DNA of 64,000 nucleotides from Gordonia zhenghanii (lineage in GTDB: Bacteria; Actinomycetota; Actinomycetes; Mycobacteriales; Mycobacteriaceae), in the NCBI RefSeq assembly GCF_021738965.1, contig NZ_JAKKOQ010000008.1:248001-312000 (forward strand), written 5' to 3'. The notes under the pieces are model-generated. The model ran no database searches, was not told the DNA's origin, and saw only the letters and a list, made by a program, of their open reading frames with translations. The translations under genes were made by a program, and so were the position numbers. Positions 1 through 7,097 of this stretch are shown here, in pieces. Position 1 is the first letter of the stretch. Each line of letters starts with the position of its first letter.

Positions 1-16
1 GCTGCCCGGCGCCGGG

Positions 17-1615
17 TCAGCCCTTGAGCGCCTCGTCCTTGCTGCCGTACTCGGCGCGCAGCGTCGGCTTGACGACTTTGCCGCCGGCATTGCGCGGCAG
101 TTCCGACACCACGACGACGTCCTTCGGATGTTTGAACCGAGCCAGATTCTCGTTCAGGTACGGCTCCAAGTCCTCAATGGTCAGATCGTCGACGCCATCG
201 GCGAGGACGACGACGGCCACCGGCACCTCGCCCCACTTCTCGTGAGCACGTCCGATGATCGCGGCCTCGCTGATGCTGGGATGCCCGAACAGGACGTTCT
301 CCACCTCGGCGCAGTAGATGTTCTCACCGCCGGAGATGATCATGTCCTTGGCGCGATCGACGACGTAGAGGAATCCTTCCTCGTCCTCGCGGACGAGGTC
401 TCCGGAGTGGAACCAGCCGCCGTGGAAGGCGTCGGCGGTCCCCTGCGGGTTCTGCCAGTAGCCGGACATCATGTTGGGGCCGCGGTAGACGATCTCGCCG
501 ATGTCGCCACGCTGCACGTCGTTCATCTCGGGGTCGACGATCCGCGCGGTGACACCCGGGACCACTCGGCCGATGGAGCCGATCTTGCGCAACGCGTCCT
601 TACCCTCGAGGACGCAGGTGATCGGCGACATCTCGGTCTGACCGAAGACCGCGATGTTGATCGCGTCCGGGAACGTCTCGTTCATCGCGTTGAGGACGGT
701 GTCCGACGCCGGTGCCGCACCCCACGAGATGACACGCAGGTTGAGCTTGCGCGGCTTGGCCTGCTGCGCGGCACACACTGCCTGCCACTGCGCGGGCACG
801 AGGAAGATCGATGTGGTGCCCTCCCGTTCGAGGGTGTCGAGCATGTCGTTCGGGTCGAACGCGCCGAGCGGGTGGATCACCGAGAGCGCACCGATGTAGA
901 ACAACGGCGTCATCGCACCGAGGCCTGCGATGTGGAACATCGGGGCCACGCACGAACCGATGTCGTCGGCACTCGTGCTCAATGCCTGCAGCGTGTTCAA
1001 GCCCTGTGCCTGCAGGTTCTGATGGGTGAGCATGGCGCCCTTGGGCTTTCCCGTGGTGCCGGAGGTGTACATGATCAGCGCGACTGTGTCTTCCGGGATA
1101 TCGGTCTCCGGCAGGTCGGACCCGTCTTCGGCGACGAGTGCCTCGTAGTCGAGGTGGTTCTCGTTCTGTGCGCCGCCGACGACGATCGTGTGATCGATGA
1201 CGCCGGTGCTCGTGGAGACTGCGTCGGCGAGCGGCGCGAGCATCGTCTCGGTGACGATGATCTTCGCTCCCGAGTCCGAGACGAGGAAGCCGATCTCCGG
1301 CGGTGTCATGCGGATGTTGACCGGGACCGGGATCGCGCCGAGGAGGTTGGCGGCGAGGACGGCCTCGACGTATTCGCTGCGGTTGAGCATCAGGATGAGG
1401 ATTCGGTCACCGAATGCGACGCCGCGGCGGTGCAGGGCGCCGGCGAGGGCGTGGGTGCGCTCATCGAGTTGGCGCCACGTCGTCGTCTCACCGAGAAACC
1501 GCAGAGCGCCGTTGTCCGGGGTCATCGTCGCGTGACGACGGACCTGGTTGTTCCAGTGATTGCGGCGCGAGCGCAACGGCTCGCTGTTCAGGGCGAAGCC
1601 CAGGTCGTGGGTCAT
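17..1615 (-). CDS. fadD5: FadD5-like fatty-acid-CoA ligase
   Basis: Adenylate-forming acyl-CoA synthetase of 532 residues that activates a carboxylic acid with ATP and CoA. The AMP-binding P-loop YTSGTTGKPKGAMLTH is visible mid-protein, followed by the GQTEMSP motif, the GWFHSGDLV stretch, and a C-terminal swinging domain with SGGENIYCAEVE and the catalytic lysine region PRNAGGKVVK. The sequence runs collinear with what I remember of mycobacterial FadD5 (Rv0166), which recycles mycolic or fatty acids beside mce1; that assignment is from memory. The ATG at 1615 is chosen because GAGGAG lies 7 nt upstream and the family starts here; the frame stays open to 1969 but that extension overlaps the next gene. 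A crotonase gene lies 61 bp upstream on the same strand, suggesting a beta-oxidation operon. Confidence 0.88.
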   Translation of the reverse strand: MTHDLGFALNSEPLRSRRNHWNNQVRRHATMTPDNGALRFLGETTTWRQLDERTHALAGALHRRGVAFGDRILILMLNRSEYVEAVLAANLLGAIPVPVNIRMTPPEIGFLVSDSGAKIIVTETMLAPLADAVSTSTGVIDHTIVVGGAQNENHLDYEALVAEDGSDLPETDIPEDTVALIMYTSGTTGKPKGAMLTHQNLQAQGLNTLQALSTSADDIGSCVAPMFHIAGLGAMTPLFYIGALSVIHPLGAFDPNDMLDTLEREGTTSIFLVPAQWQAVCAAQQAKPRKLNLRVISWGAAPASDTVLNAMNETFPDAINIAVFGQTEMSPITCVLEGKDALRKIGSIGRVVPGVTARIVDPEMNDVQRGDIGEIVYRGPNMMSGYWQNPQGTADAFHGGWFHSGDLVREDEEGFLYVVDRAKDMIISGGENIYCAEVENVLFGHPSISEAAIIGRAHEKWGEVPVAVVVLADGVDDLTIEDLEPYLNENLARFKHPKDVVVVSELPRNAGGKVVKPTLRAEYGSKDEALKG

Positions 1616-1676
1616 CGGGTACTCCTCGGTGTTGTGCGCGGCGCGCGGAATCTTCTGGCGGGATCGGTAAGAGCGG

Positions 1677-2474
1677 TCAGCGGTCGCCGAATCCGGCGAG
1701 CGCTCGGTGAAACTCGGGCGACTGGAGCAGGCTCGTCTGTCCGGCGATCTCGCGGTGGATCGCGTCGTCGTAGCCGGCCAACGAGTGGGCGTCGAGAGCC
1801 TCCTTGGTGACGGCGAGCGCAGTCGGCGACTTGCGCAGCAGTCGGGACGTCGCACGGTCGACGAGGGCGCCGAGACCGTCTTCGTCATCAGCGACGGCGG
1901 TGAGCAGGCCCGCGGCGTAGGCCTCGCGGGCGGGCAGCTTCTCGCCCAGCAGTGCCATCGCGTTGGCACGGGCGCGGCCGAGGGACGCGGTGAACAGCGC
2001 GGTGGCTCCGCCGTCTGGCATCAACCCGATGTTGACGAAGGCGAGTAGGAAGTACGAGCGTGCCGTCGCGTAGACCAGATCGGCGGCCACGGCCAGCGAC
2101 GCACCGATGCCGACGGCCGGGCCGTCGACCGCGGCGATCACCGGCACGCTCAGAGAACGCAGCGCACCGATGAGACGGGAGCCGCTCTCGATGATCGCGC
2201 GCGCCTGCGTCTCGTCGAAGCCACCGCCGGTAGCCGAGTCGGAGGCCATGCCAGCGACGTCGGCCCCGGCGCAGAATGCGCCGCCACGGCCGGAGATCAC
2301 CACGACTCGAACGTCCGAGCGGTCGGCCCATTCGCCGCACAGTTCGATGATGCGGGCCGAGGCCGCACCGTCCAGGGCGTTCATCTGCGCGGGACGATCG
2401 ATCTCGATGCGTGCCACACCGTCGTCATCGATGCCGTCACACACCCCGCCTACGTGCCGGGTCTCGCTGATCAT
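1677..2474 (-). CDS. Enoyl-CoA hydratase/isomerase (crotonase family)
   Basis: A 265-residue crotonase-fold protein. The oxyanion-hole signature GGAFCAGAD is present near residue 70, with the second CoA-binding stretch PVIAAVDGPAVGIGASLAVAADL. The position where classical hydratases carry a catalytic Glu before the FxxIGLxPDGG helix is not a Glu here (SYFLLAFVNIGLMPDGG), so an isomerase-type activity like PaaG or ECI is as likely as hydration. Start: ATG at 2474 with GAGG four bases upstream; GTG at 2477 is directly in front and in frame. It probably sits first in an operon with the downstream CoA ligase and is transcribed divergently from a double-domain TetR regulator. Confidence 0.85.
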   Translation of the reverse strand: MISETRHVGGVCDGIDDDGVARIEIDRPAQMNALDGAASARIIELCGEWADRSDVRVVVISGRGGAFCAGADVAGMASDSATGGGFDETQARAIIESGSRLIGALRSLSVPVIAAVDGPAVGIGASLAVAADLVYATARSYFLLAFVNIGLMPDGGATALFTASLGRARANAMALLGEKLPAREAYAAGLLTAVADDEDGLGALVDRATSRLLRKSPTALAVTKEALDAHSLAGYDDAIHREIAGQTSLLQSPEFHRALAGFGDR

Positions 2475-2532
2475 CACACCTCGTATTCGGATACGTACCG
2501 TTTGCGAATTGCCAACACAGTACCATCGTCAG

Positions 2533-2611
2533 TGACCTAGGTCATGCGAATGTCTGTTAACTTATCAGCCCCATAAGTCTTCTTCACATGCAGTTATAGG
2601 ATGTATCCTAT
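2533..2611. promoter_or_regulatory. Two candidate operators in the crotonase/TetR divergent region
   Basis: The 179-bp gap between the crotonase and the TetR gene holds a perfect 12-bp palindrome TGACCTAGGTCA (2533-2544) and a 16-bp inverted repeat with half-sites ATAGGAT and ATCCTAT (2596-2611). Inverted repeats in a gap divergent from a TetR gene are typical TetR operators. Which of the two is bound, and by which of the two HTH domains, is inference. Confidence 0.5.
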
Positions 2612-2653
2612 TTACGCTGCATGTTTATAGCTCATTCGATAAGATGGCCGACT

Positions 2654-3910
2654 ATGACTGCTCGGGTGCCATTGGCCAATAGCGCCGGCCGATCACGCAC
2701 CCGTCCGACCGATCGACGCGAGGTCGTCTTACGAACCGCGTCCGACGTCTTCGGCGTGCACGGATATGCGGCCACCCGCCTCACCGACATCGCCGCCGAG
2801 GTCGGCATCTCCGCACCTGCCCTGTACCGCCACTTCTCGACCAAGTACGACTTGTTCGCCGCCGCTGTGGACCGGTTGTCCGCAGACGTCGACGCGGCGA
2901 TCTCTGCGGTAGCCCGCCATGACGAACCACGACGCGAACTGGCTGCAGTGCTGGCAGCGTTCACCGAGACTGTGATGGAGCATCGCCGTGCCGGGAACCT
3001 GTACCGCTGGGAGCGGCGCGTCCTGGACGACGCGGACCGCACGCGCACGCGTGACGTCCGCATCGCCCTGCATCGCAGGCTGCGTTCGTTGATCGAGATC
3101 GCTCGGCCCGCCCTCGACCGTCCGACAGCCGACTTACTCGCTGTCGCCACCCTCTCGATCGCAGCGAGCCCGGCGACGCACCGAATCGCGATGGGTCGAC
3201 GCGCCGCGGCCGAACTCGTCTCGACCGCTGCGGTCGCGCTCATCGACGTCGAGTTTCCCGATCCCTCACCGACGCCCGCGCAGCTACCCGGACTGGCCCC
3301 GACCGGTCGCCGCGAGTCGATCCTCGCCGCCGCCGTGTCGTTGTTCGCGCAGCGGGGCTTCCATGAGGTGACGGTCGAAGACATCGGTGCGGCGGTCGGA
3401 CTCCCCGCGTCCGGTGTGTACCGCCATTTCGAATCGAAAGGGGCGATCCTCGCCGCAGCACTGTGGCGGACCGCCGACCGGACGACCGACGCGGTCGCCG
3501 TCGCACTGTCGCAGGCGCAGACTCCGCGGGAAGCGCTAGCCTCTTTGACCGGTCGATACAGCGAGCTGTGCGTCGACGACCCCGACATCATGGCCGTCTA
3601 CTTGTCAGGAACGGGGGCACTCGACGACGACGAGCTGCGGGCATTGCGGCGTCAACAGCGGACGACGGTGGACGAATGGGCCACGTGGGTAGTGCGTGCA
3701 CGTCCTGAACTGACGAGTGCGGCCGCACGCTATCTGGTGCACGCGAGCCTCAACCTCGCCAGCGATCTGGTCACCGGCCGACCCGGTGTCGACGCGCCGA
3801 CCGTCGCTGCGGTGTCGGCCGCGACCCTTCTCGGCGACAGCGACACGAGCACTGGCTCTGAGAAGACCGCGAAGCGAGGTCTCGACTCCGCTCGACCGGC
3901 GGGAAGCTAG
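2654..3910 (+). CDS. TetR-family regulator with two TetR DNA-binding domains
   Basis: A 418-residue regulator with two complete TetR N-terminal HTH units: one at about residues 20-65 (TDIAAEVGISAPALYRHFS) and one at about 217-262 (VEDIGAAVGLPASGVYRHFE), each followed by an alpha-helical ligand domain. The tandem architecture is known in mycolic-acid bacteria, often near lipid genes. It is divergent from the crotonase and fadD5-like genes and probably represses them in response to an acyl-CoA or fatty acid (inference). The ATG at 2654 is preferred; an in-frame ATG at 2621 would add an uncharacteristic tail. The last ten codons are made from a copy of the local 20-bp repeat, and the stop TAG overlaps the stop of the opposite gene within a shared CTAG. 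Confidence 0.85.
   Translation: MTARVPLANSAGRSRTRPTDRREVVLRTASDVFGVHGYAATRLTDIAAEVGISAPALYRHFSTKYDLFAAAVDRLSADVDAAISAVARHDEPRRELAAVLAAFTETVMEHRRAGNLYRWERRVLDDADRTRTRDVRIALHRRLRSLIEIARPALDRPTADLLAVATLSIAASPATHRIAMGRRAAAELVSTAAVALIDVEFPDPSPTPAQLPGLAPTGRRESILAAAVSLFAQRGFHEVTVEDIGAAVGLPASGVYRHFESKGAILAAALWRTADRTTDAVAVALSQAQTPREALASLTGRYSELCVDDPDIMAVYLSGTGALDDDELRALRRQQRTTVDEWATWVVRARPELTSAAARYLVHASLNLASDLVTGRPGVDAPTVAAVSAATLLGDSDTSTGSEKTAKRGLDSARPAGS
3878..3903. repeat. Dispersed repeat copy inside the TetR 3' end
   Basis: GGTCTCGACTCCGCTCGACC at 3878-3897 is the reverse complement of the repeat core found at 10.6, 24.0 and 33.4 kb. Here it is read as codons of the TetR regulator, giving the tail residues GLDSARPA just before the stop, between two convergent genes. 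Confidence 0.75.
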
Positions 3911-4596
3911 ACCACTTCGAAGTCGGAGACGAGCCACTTTCCGTCGTCCTGAGTGAGAGTGATCTTCACCCGCGACTCGTAGGCTCCGCTCCCTTCACCG
4001 AGTGCAGGTGCCTGAGGACTGGTCACCGTGTTGTCGAGTGCGACGAGCACGACGGCCTCGCCGTCGTCGATCGACACGATGCCTGCCGTCTCGGCACTCC
4101 CCTTCGACGACGCGTGGGCGGCGTCGTTCGCTGCGCGGGCCTGCTGTGACGACTTGATATAGGTGTCGGCGAACTCTGGCGTGGAGATGGCGCGGATCCG
4201 CCGATCGAGGTCGTCGTACTTCCCTGTCTCGTACGTCAACATCTGGGCCGCATACGATTTCGCGTCTCGCACTGCGCCCGCGCCGTCCAAGTCGTCAGCG
4301 TCGTCGGAGCTCGATCCAAACGCCAGGTAGGCGAACACTGCGGCGGCCACCGCGAGGACGACGACCGCTGCGATGAGCGACGGGACCAACGCTCCCGATC
4401 GTGCGGATCCGATGGCCGCCGGCGCGCCCGTCTGTGGTTCATCCGTCCCGTGCTCACCCGACTCATCCGGCTTCGGCGTCTTCTTCTCCGACTTCCGATC
4501 GGCCTCGGCACGGATCTTTGCGCGCTCGGCCCGGTTCTTAGCCAGGAAGTCGTCGCCGTCGTGTGAGGTCGGGTCGTCGCCGGAGGTGGAGGACAT
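3907..4596 (-). CDS. Mce-associated-type membrane protein
   Basis: A 229-residue single-pass membrane protein. The N-terminal 85 residues are hydrophilic and charged (KNRAERAKIRAEADRKSEKK), followed by one transmembrane helix (LIAAVVVLAVAAAVFAYLAF) and an extracytoplasmic domain with the pattern seen in Mam proteins: a helical DAKSYAAQMLTYE segment, then a beta-rich NTF2-like region ending in GKWLVSDFEVV. Such proteins stabilise Mce lipid transporters, although no mce genes are visible in this window. The ATG at 4596 is preferred because longer in-frame starts run towards the tRNA gene. Family assignment is by pattern, not alignment. Confidence 0.7.
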   Translation of the reverse strand: MSSTSGDDPTSHDGDDFLAKNRAERAKIRAEADRKSEKKTPKPDESGEHGTDEPQTGAPAAIGSARSGALVPSLIAAVVVLAVAAAVFAYLAFGSSSDDADDLDGAGAVRDAKSYAAQMLTYETGKYDDLDRRIRAISTPEFADTYIKSSQQARAANDAAHASSKGSAETAGIVSIDDGEAVVLVALDNTVTSPQAPALGEGSGAYESRVKITLTQDDGKWLVSDFEVV

Positions 4597-4758
4597 GCGC
4601 CCCAATGTAGCGGTTACGGCGGGTGCCACATGTGGACCGGAGGTGTTCACCGCACCCGAGCCGAGGGCGGAGTACGCTGACTCGCACCCCTCGGTCCAGG
4701 CGTTTTGCGCCCGCCGCGATCGATGGGCTAGAGTTTCAAATCGGTTCGGAAAGAGCAA

Positions 4759-4830
4759 TCCCCCATAGCTCAACGGCAGAGCACTCGACTGTTAATCGAG
4801 CGGTTATTGGTTCGAATCCAATTGGGGGAG
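4759..4830 (+). tRNA. tRNA-Asn (GTT)
   Basis: Folds as a canonical cloverleaf: acceptor TCCCCCA (4759-4765) pairs with TGGGGGA (4823-4829), anticodon stem CTCGA/TCGAG encloses loop CTGTTAA with anticodon GTT at 4791-4793, and the T-loop is TTCGAAT. The discriminator is G4830 and CCA is not encoded. An intrinsic terminator follows within 5 nt. Confidence 0.97.
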
Positions 4831-4834
4831 CAAG

Positions 4835-4862
4835 AAAACCCGCTGGTGACAGCGGGTTTTTT
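4835..4862 (+). terminator. Intrinsic terminator after tRNA-Asn
   Basis: AAAACCCGCT pairs with AGCGGGTTTT around the loop GGTGAC, ending in a run of six T. This is a textbook rho-independent terminator placed 4 nt after the tRNA. Confidence 0.93.
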
Positions 4863-5045
4863 GCGTTATCACCACAGAGTTCAGGACACGGGCTCAGTGA
4901 TCGCGCACGGCCACCTGCCGCTCCCCGCGGTCAACTGTTCGAGCGAAACCGTGCGACCACACATAAATCCGCAGGTCATCACCGTCTTTCCCGCCTAACA
5001 TCCGGAGGGTAGAACACTCCCTCGAATAAGAAGGCCGGCGCCGCC

Positions 5046-5618
5046 ATGAGGCTCACCCGTATTCGCACAGTCGCCGCCGCTGCCCTGGCCGTCGTCACGC
5101 TGTGGGCCGTCGCAGCGTGCGGGTCGACTGACAGCGAAGCGAGCCGTCCAGAGACCGTGACGGTCACGAACACGGCGACCGAGACCGAGACGGTCACCGC
5201 CGCAGCAGGCACGTCGACGACCGTCGAGGAGGCCGCGACCACCACGGATGCGACCACCACCGATGCGACCACGACTCGAGACCAGGCGACGACTCGGCCC
5301 CAGACCACCCAGGCCACCGCAGCGGACTCGATGACCGCCTCCCAACGGAACGCGGTCGCAAAGGGCCGTGATTATCTGTCGATGTCCGGGTTCTCTCGAC
5401 AAGGCCTGATCGATCAATTGGCGTACGAGGGCTTCAGCACGACCGATGCGAGTTTCGCCGTCGACTATCTCGGCCCCGACTGGACGGCGCAGGCGACCAA
5501 GAAGGCCGCCGAATACATGGCGATGAGCGCGTTCTCCGAGCAGGGCCTCATCGATCAGCTCGTCTACGAGGGCTTCACGCAGTCCCAGGCATCCGTAGGC
5601 GCAGCGAGCCAGTTCTGA
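5046..5618 (+). CDS. Ltp-family lipoprotein
   Basis: A 190-residue exported lipoprotein. The signal peptide (MRLTRIRTVAAAALAVV) ends in a lipobox with Cys25 (AVAAC). A Thr/Ala-rich, low-complexity stalk with repeats of TTDAT covers about residues 35-95. Two copies of the Ltp repeat follow, each with the core FSxQGLIDQLxYEGF (about residues 107-121 and 156-170). This repeat (host cell surface-exposed lipoprotein, PF07553) is known from the Streptococcus thermophilus phage TP-J34 Ltp protein that blocks DNA entry of superinfecting phage, but it is also common in actinobacterial chromosomes where its role is unclear. It stands alone between a tRNA terminator and an FBP-like gene. Confidence 0.85.
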   Translation: MRLTRIRTVAAAALAVVTLWAVAACGSTDSEASRPETVTVTNTATETETVTAAAGTSTTVEEAATTTDATTTDATTTRDQATTRPQTTQATAADSMTASQRNAVAKGRDYLSMSGFSRQGLIDQLAYEGFSTTDASFAVDYLGPDWTAQATKKAAEYMAMSAFSEQGLIDQLVYEGFTQSQASVGAASQF

Positions 5619-5844
5619 GCCTGCCAACATGCACCCCCTGCCCTGCTATTCGTTCTCCCGCATGAAATTCATTCGACACTCCACCGTCGCGGGCCTACCC
5701 TGGGCTGCGTGTCCGACCGAGTAACGGGAGCCGATGGCGCGCACAGCGCCGCTTCCAGATGACCGCGCCCCGCAGCCGATCCAGTGCGATCGGCCGCTGA
5801 CGCACACCCTCATCACTCTTCTGACACGAGAAGGTCATCTCTTC

Positions 5845-6339
5845 ATGCGCACTCCCACTCAAAAGCAGATCCTGTCCGCGTTCCGCGGCGCCACCAAAAG
5901 CGAGATCGCCAAGGTCACGTTCCCGTTCGACTTCAATGACGTCGACTTCGACCGCCTCGAGTTCTACGGGTGGCGCGACCGCAAGATCCCGCGTCGGGCA
6001 TATCTCGTCGTCGAGCACGGCGAAGAGCTCGTCGCGTTGATCCTGAACCGCGGCGAAGCGAAACCCCGGCGTCGCGCCATGTGCGCGTGGTGCCGGGACG
6101 TCGAGCTCTCGACCGATGCGATCCTCTACTCGGTGCGCCGGGCCGGTCCTCGCGGACGACGCGGCGACACCATCGGCATGCTGGTCTGCGAAGACCTCGG
6201 CTGCCCGAAACGTGCGCGGAAGCTCCCGCCCGCCTATCACAAGGGCACCGATCTCGATGCGATCCGTTCCATGCAGATCGAGAATATGTCGCACCGAGTC
6301 CAGACTTTCGTGGCCGAGGTCCTCTCGACCGACGAATGA
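5845..6339 (+). CDS. FBP/FusB-like zinc-finger protein
   Basis: A 164-residue protein that I place in the FBP family, whose C-terminal treble-clef zinc finger resembles that of FusB-type EF-G-binding proteins. The four cysteines are visible as C80-x2-C83 and C115-x4-C120 around a basic hairpin (SVRRAGPRGRRGDTIGMLVC). FusB-type proteins rescue EF-G stalled by fusidic acid; whether this one binds EF-G is inference. The ATG at 5845 is chosen, with GAGAAGG about 10 nt upstream and the family's MRTPTQKQI-like start; an upstream ATG at 5734 would add 37 atypical residues. It appears to be monocistronic. Confidence 0.75.
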   Translation: MRTPTQKQILSAFRGATKSEIAKVTFPFDFNDVDFDRLEFYGWRDRKIPRRAYLVVEHGEELVALILNRGEAKPRRRAMCAWCRDVELSTDAILYSVRRAGPRGRRGDTIGMLVCEDLGCPKRARKLPPAYHKGTDLDAIRSMQIENMSHRVQTFVAEVLSTDE

Positions 6340-6375
6340 CGCCTGACGGGATACGAGTGAGTCGAAAGACCCTCG

Positions 6376-6392
6376 TATCCCCCCAGGGGGTT
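6376..6392. promoter_or_regulatory. Candidate CsoR-type operator
   Basis: TATCCCCCCAGGGGGTT is an inverted repeat of a C tract and a G tract flanked by A/T, the shape bound by CsoR/RcnR/CstR-family repressors. It lies 35 bp upstream of the DUF302 start and two genes upstream of a CsoR-family gene, which suggests autoregulation. Confidence 0.7.
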
Positions 6393-6426
6393 GTGAGACG
6401 ATGGTGGGACATCGAGAGGAGTCCCC

Positions 6427-6828
6427 ATGTCCGGATTCACCATGTCCACCGTCGTCCCCACCCCGTATGAGCAGGCCGTCGCCGACGTTCGCTCAGCGCT
6501 CGCCGATGCCGGGTTCGGCGTTCTCACCGAGATCGACATCAAGGCCACGCTCAAGACCAAGCTGGACGTCGACGTCGACCCGAAGATCATCCTCGGCGCC
6601 TGCCGTCCGCAACTCGCACACGCGGCGTTGACCGCCGACTCGCGCGTGGCCGCCCTGTTGCCGTGCAACGTCGTGGTCAGCGCGGACGGCGACGGCTCGT
6701 CGCTCATCGAGATCATGGATCCCGGCGTCATGGAAGAGTTCACCGGGACCGCCGAACTGGGGCCGATCGCCGACGACGCCCGCACGCGACTCACCGGGGT
6801 CCTCGACGCGCTGACGTCTGCAGAGTAG
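6427..6828 (+). CDS. DUF302 domain protein
   Basis: A 133-residue small soluble protein matching the DUF302 pattern: an N-terminal ADAGFGVLTEIDIKATLKTKL segment, the central IILGACRPQLAHAAL motif with its conserved Cys, and PCNVVV. DUF302 has no settled biochemical role, but its genes often accompany sulfur, persulfide or metal-stress genes. A strong ribosome site GAGAGGAG lies ahead of the ATG. A CsoR-family regulator begins 8 bp downstream, so the two are almost certainly one transcript controlled by the C/G-tract operator upstream. Confidence 0.85.
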   Translation: MSGFTMSTVVPTPYEQAVADVRSALADAGFGVLTEIDIKATLKTKLDVDVDPKIILGACRPQLAHAALTADSRVAALLPCNVVVSADGDGSSLIEIMDPGVMEEFTGTAELGPIADDARTRLTGVLDALTSAE

Positions 6829-6836
6829 GCGTCGGC

Positions 6837-7097
6837 GTGCAGATTCCCGCAGACGACGTCAAACCGATCCTGACGCGGCTTCGACGCGCACACGGCCACC
6901 TTGCGACTGTGATCCGGATGCTCGACGAGGGCGCCGAATGCGAGGACGCTCTCACGCAGCTCGCCGCTGTCGACAAGGCTCTGCGCCGCAGCGGTTACGC
7001 ACTGGTCGCGACCGGACTGGAGCACTGCCTGACCACAGAGGGTCCAGAGAACGTCGATCAGGACAAACTGGAGAGGCTGTTCTTGTCGTTCGCGTGA
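6837..7097 (+). CDS. CsoR/CstR-type (DUF156) metal- or persulfide-sensing repressor
   Basis: An 86-residue all-helical protein of the CsoR/RcnR/FrmR/CstR family: LRRAHGHLATVIRMLDEG, then C35, then a second helix LTQLAAVDKAL and C64. The two cysteines align with those used by CsoR (C36, C65 in M. tuberculosis), but the CsoR ligand histidine, four residues before the second Cys, is Gly60 here. Lack of that His with both Cys kept is the CstR-like persulfide-sensor pattern. The GTG start at 6837 follows the DUF302 stop by 8 bp. The 3' end overlaps the end of the opposing flavoprotein gene by 40 bp. Confidence 0.85.
   Translation: MQIPADDVKPILTRLRRAHGHLATVIRMLDEGAECEDALTQLAAVDKALRRSGYALVATGLEHCLTTEGPENVDQDKLERLFLSFA

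Noticed and set aside
1..16. CCCGGCGCCGGG palindrome at the left edge
   Set aside because: Could be part of a terminator for the CoA ligase, but the window ends before the structure can be judged.
128..1810. Long plus-strand open frame opposite the CoA ligase
   Set aside because: Arg/Asp/Val-rich translation without motifs, antisense to a clear adenylate-forming ligase; a GC-skew shadow frame.
7058..7097. Possible frameshift because two genes overlap at their 3' ends
   Set aside because: Both proteins end at family-typical places; the overlap is a normal convergent one.
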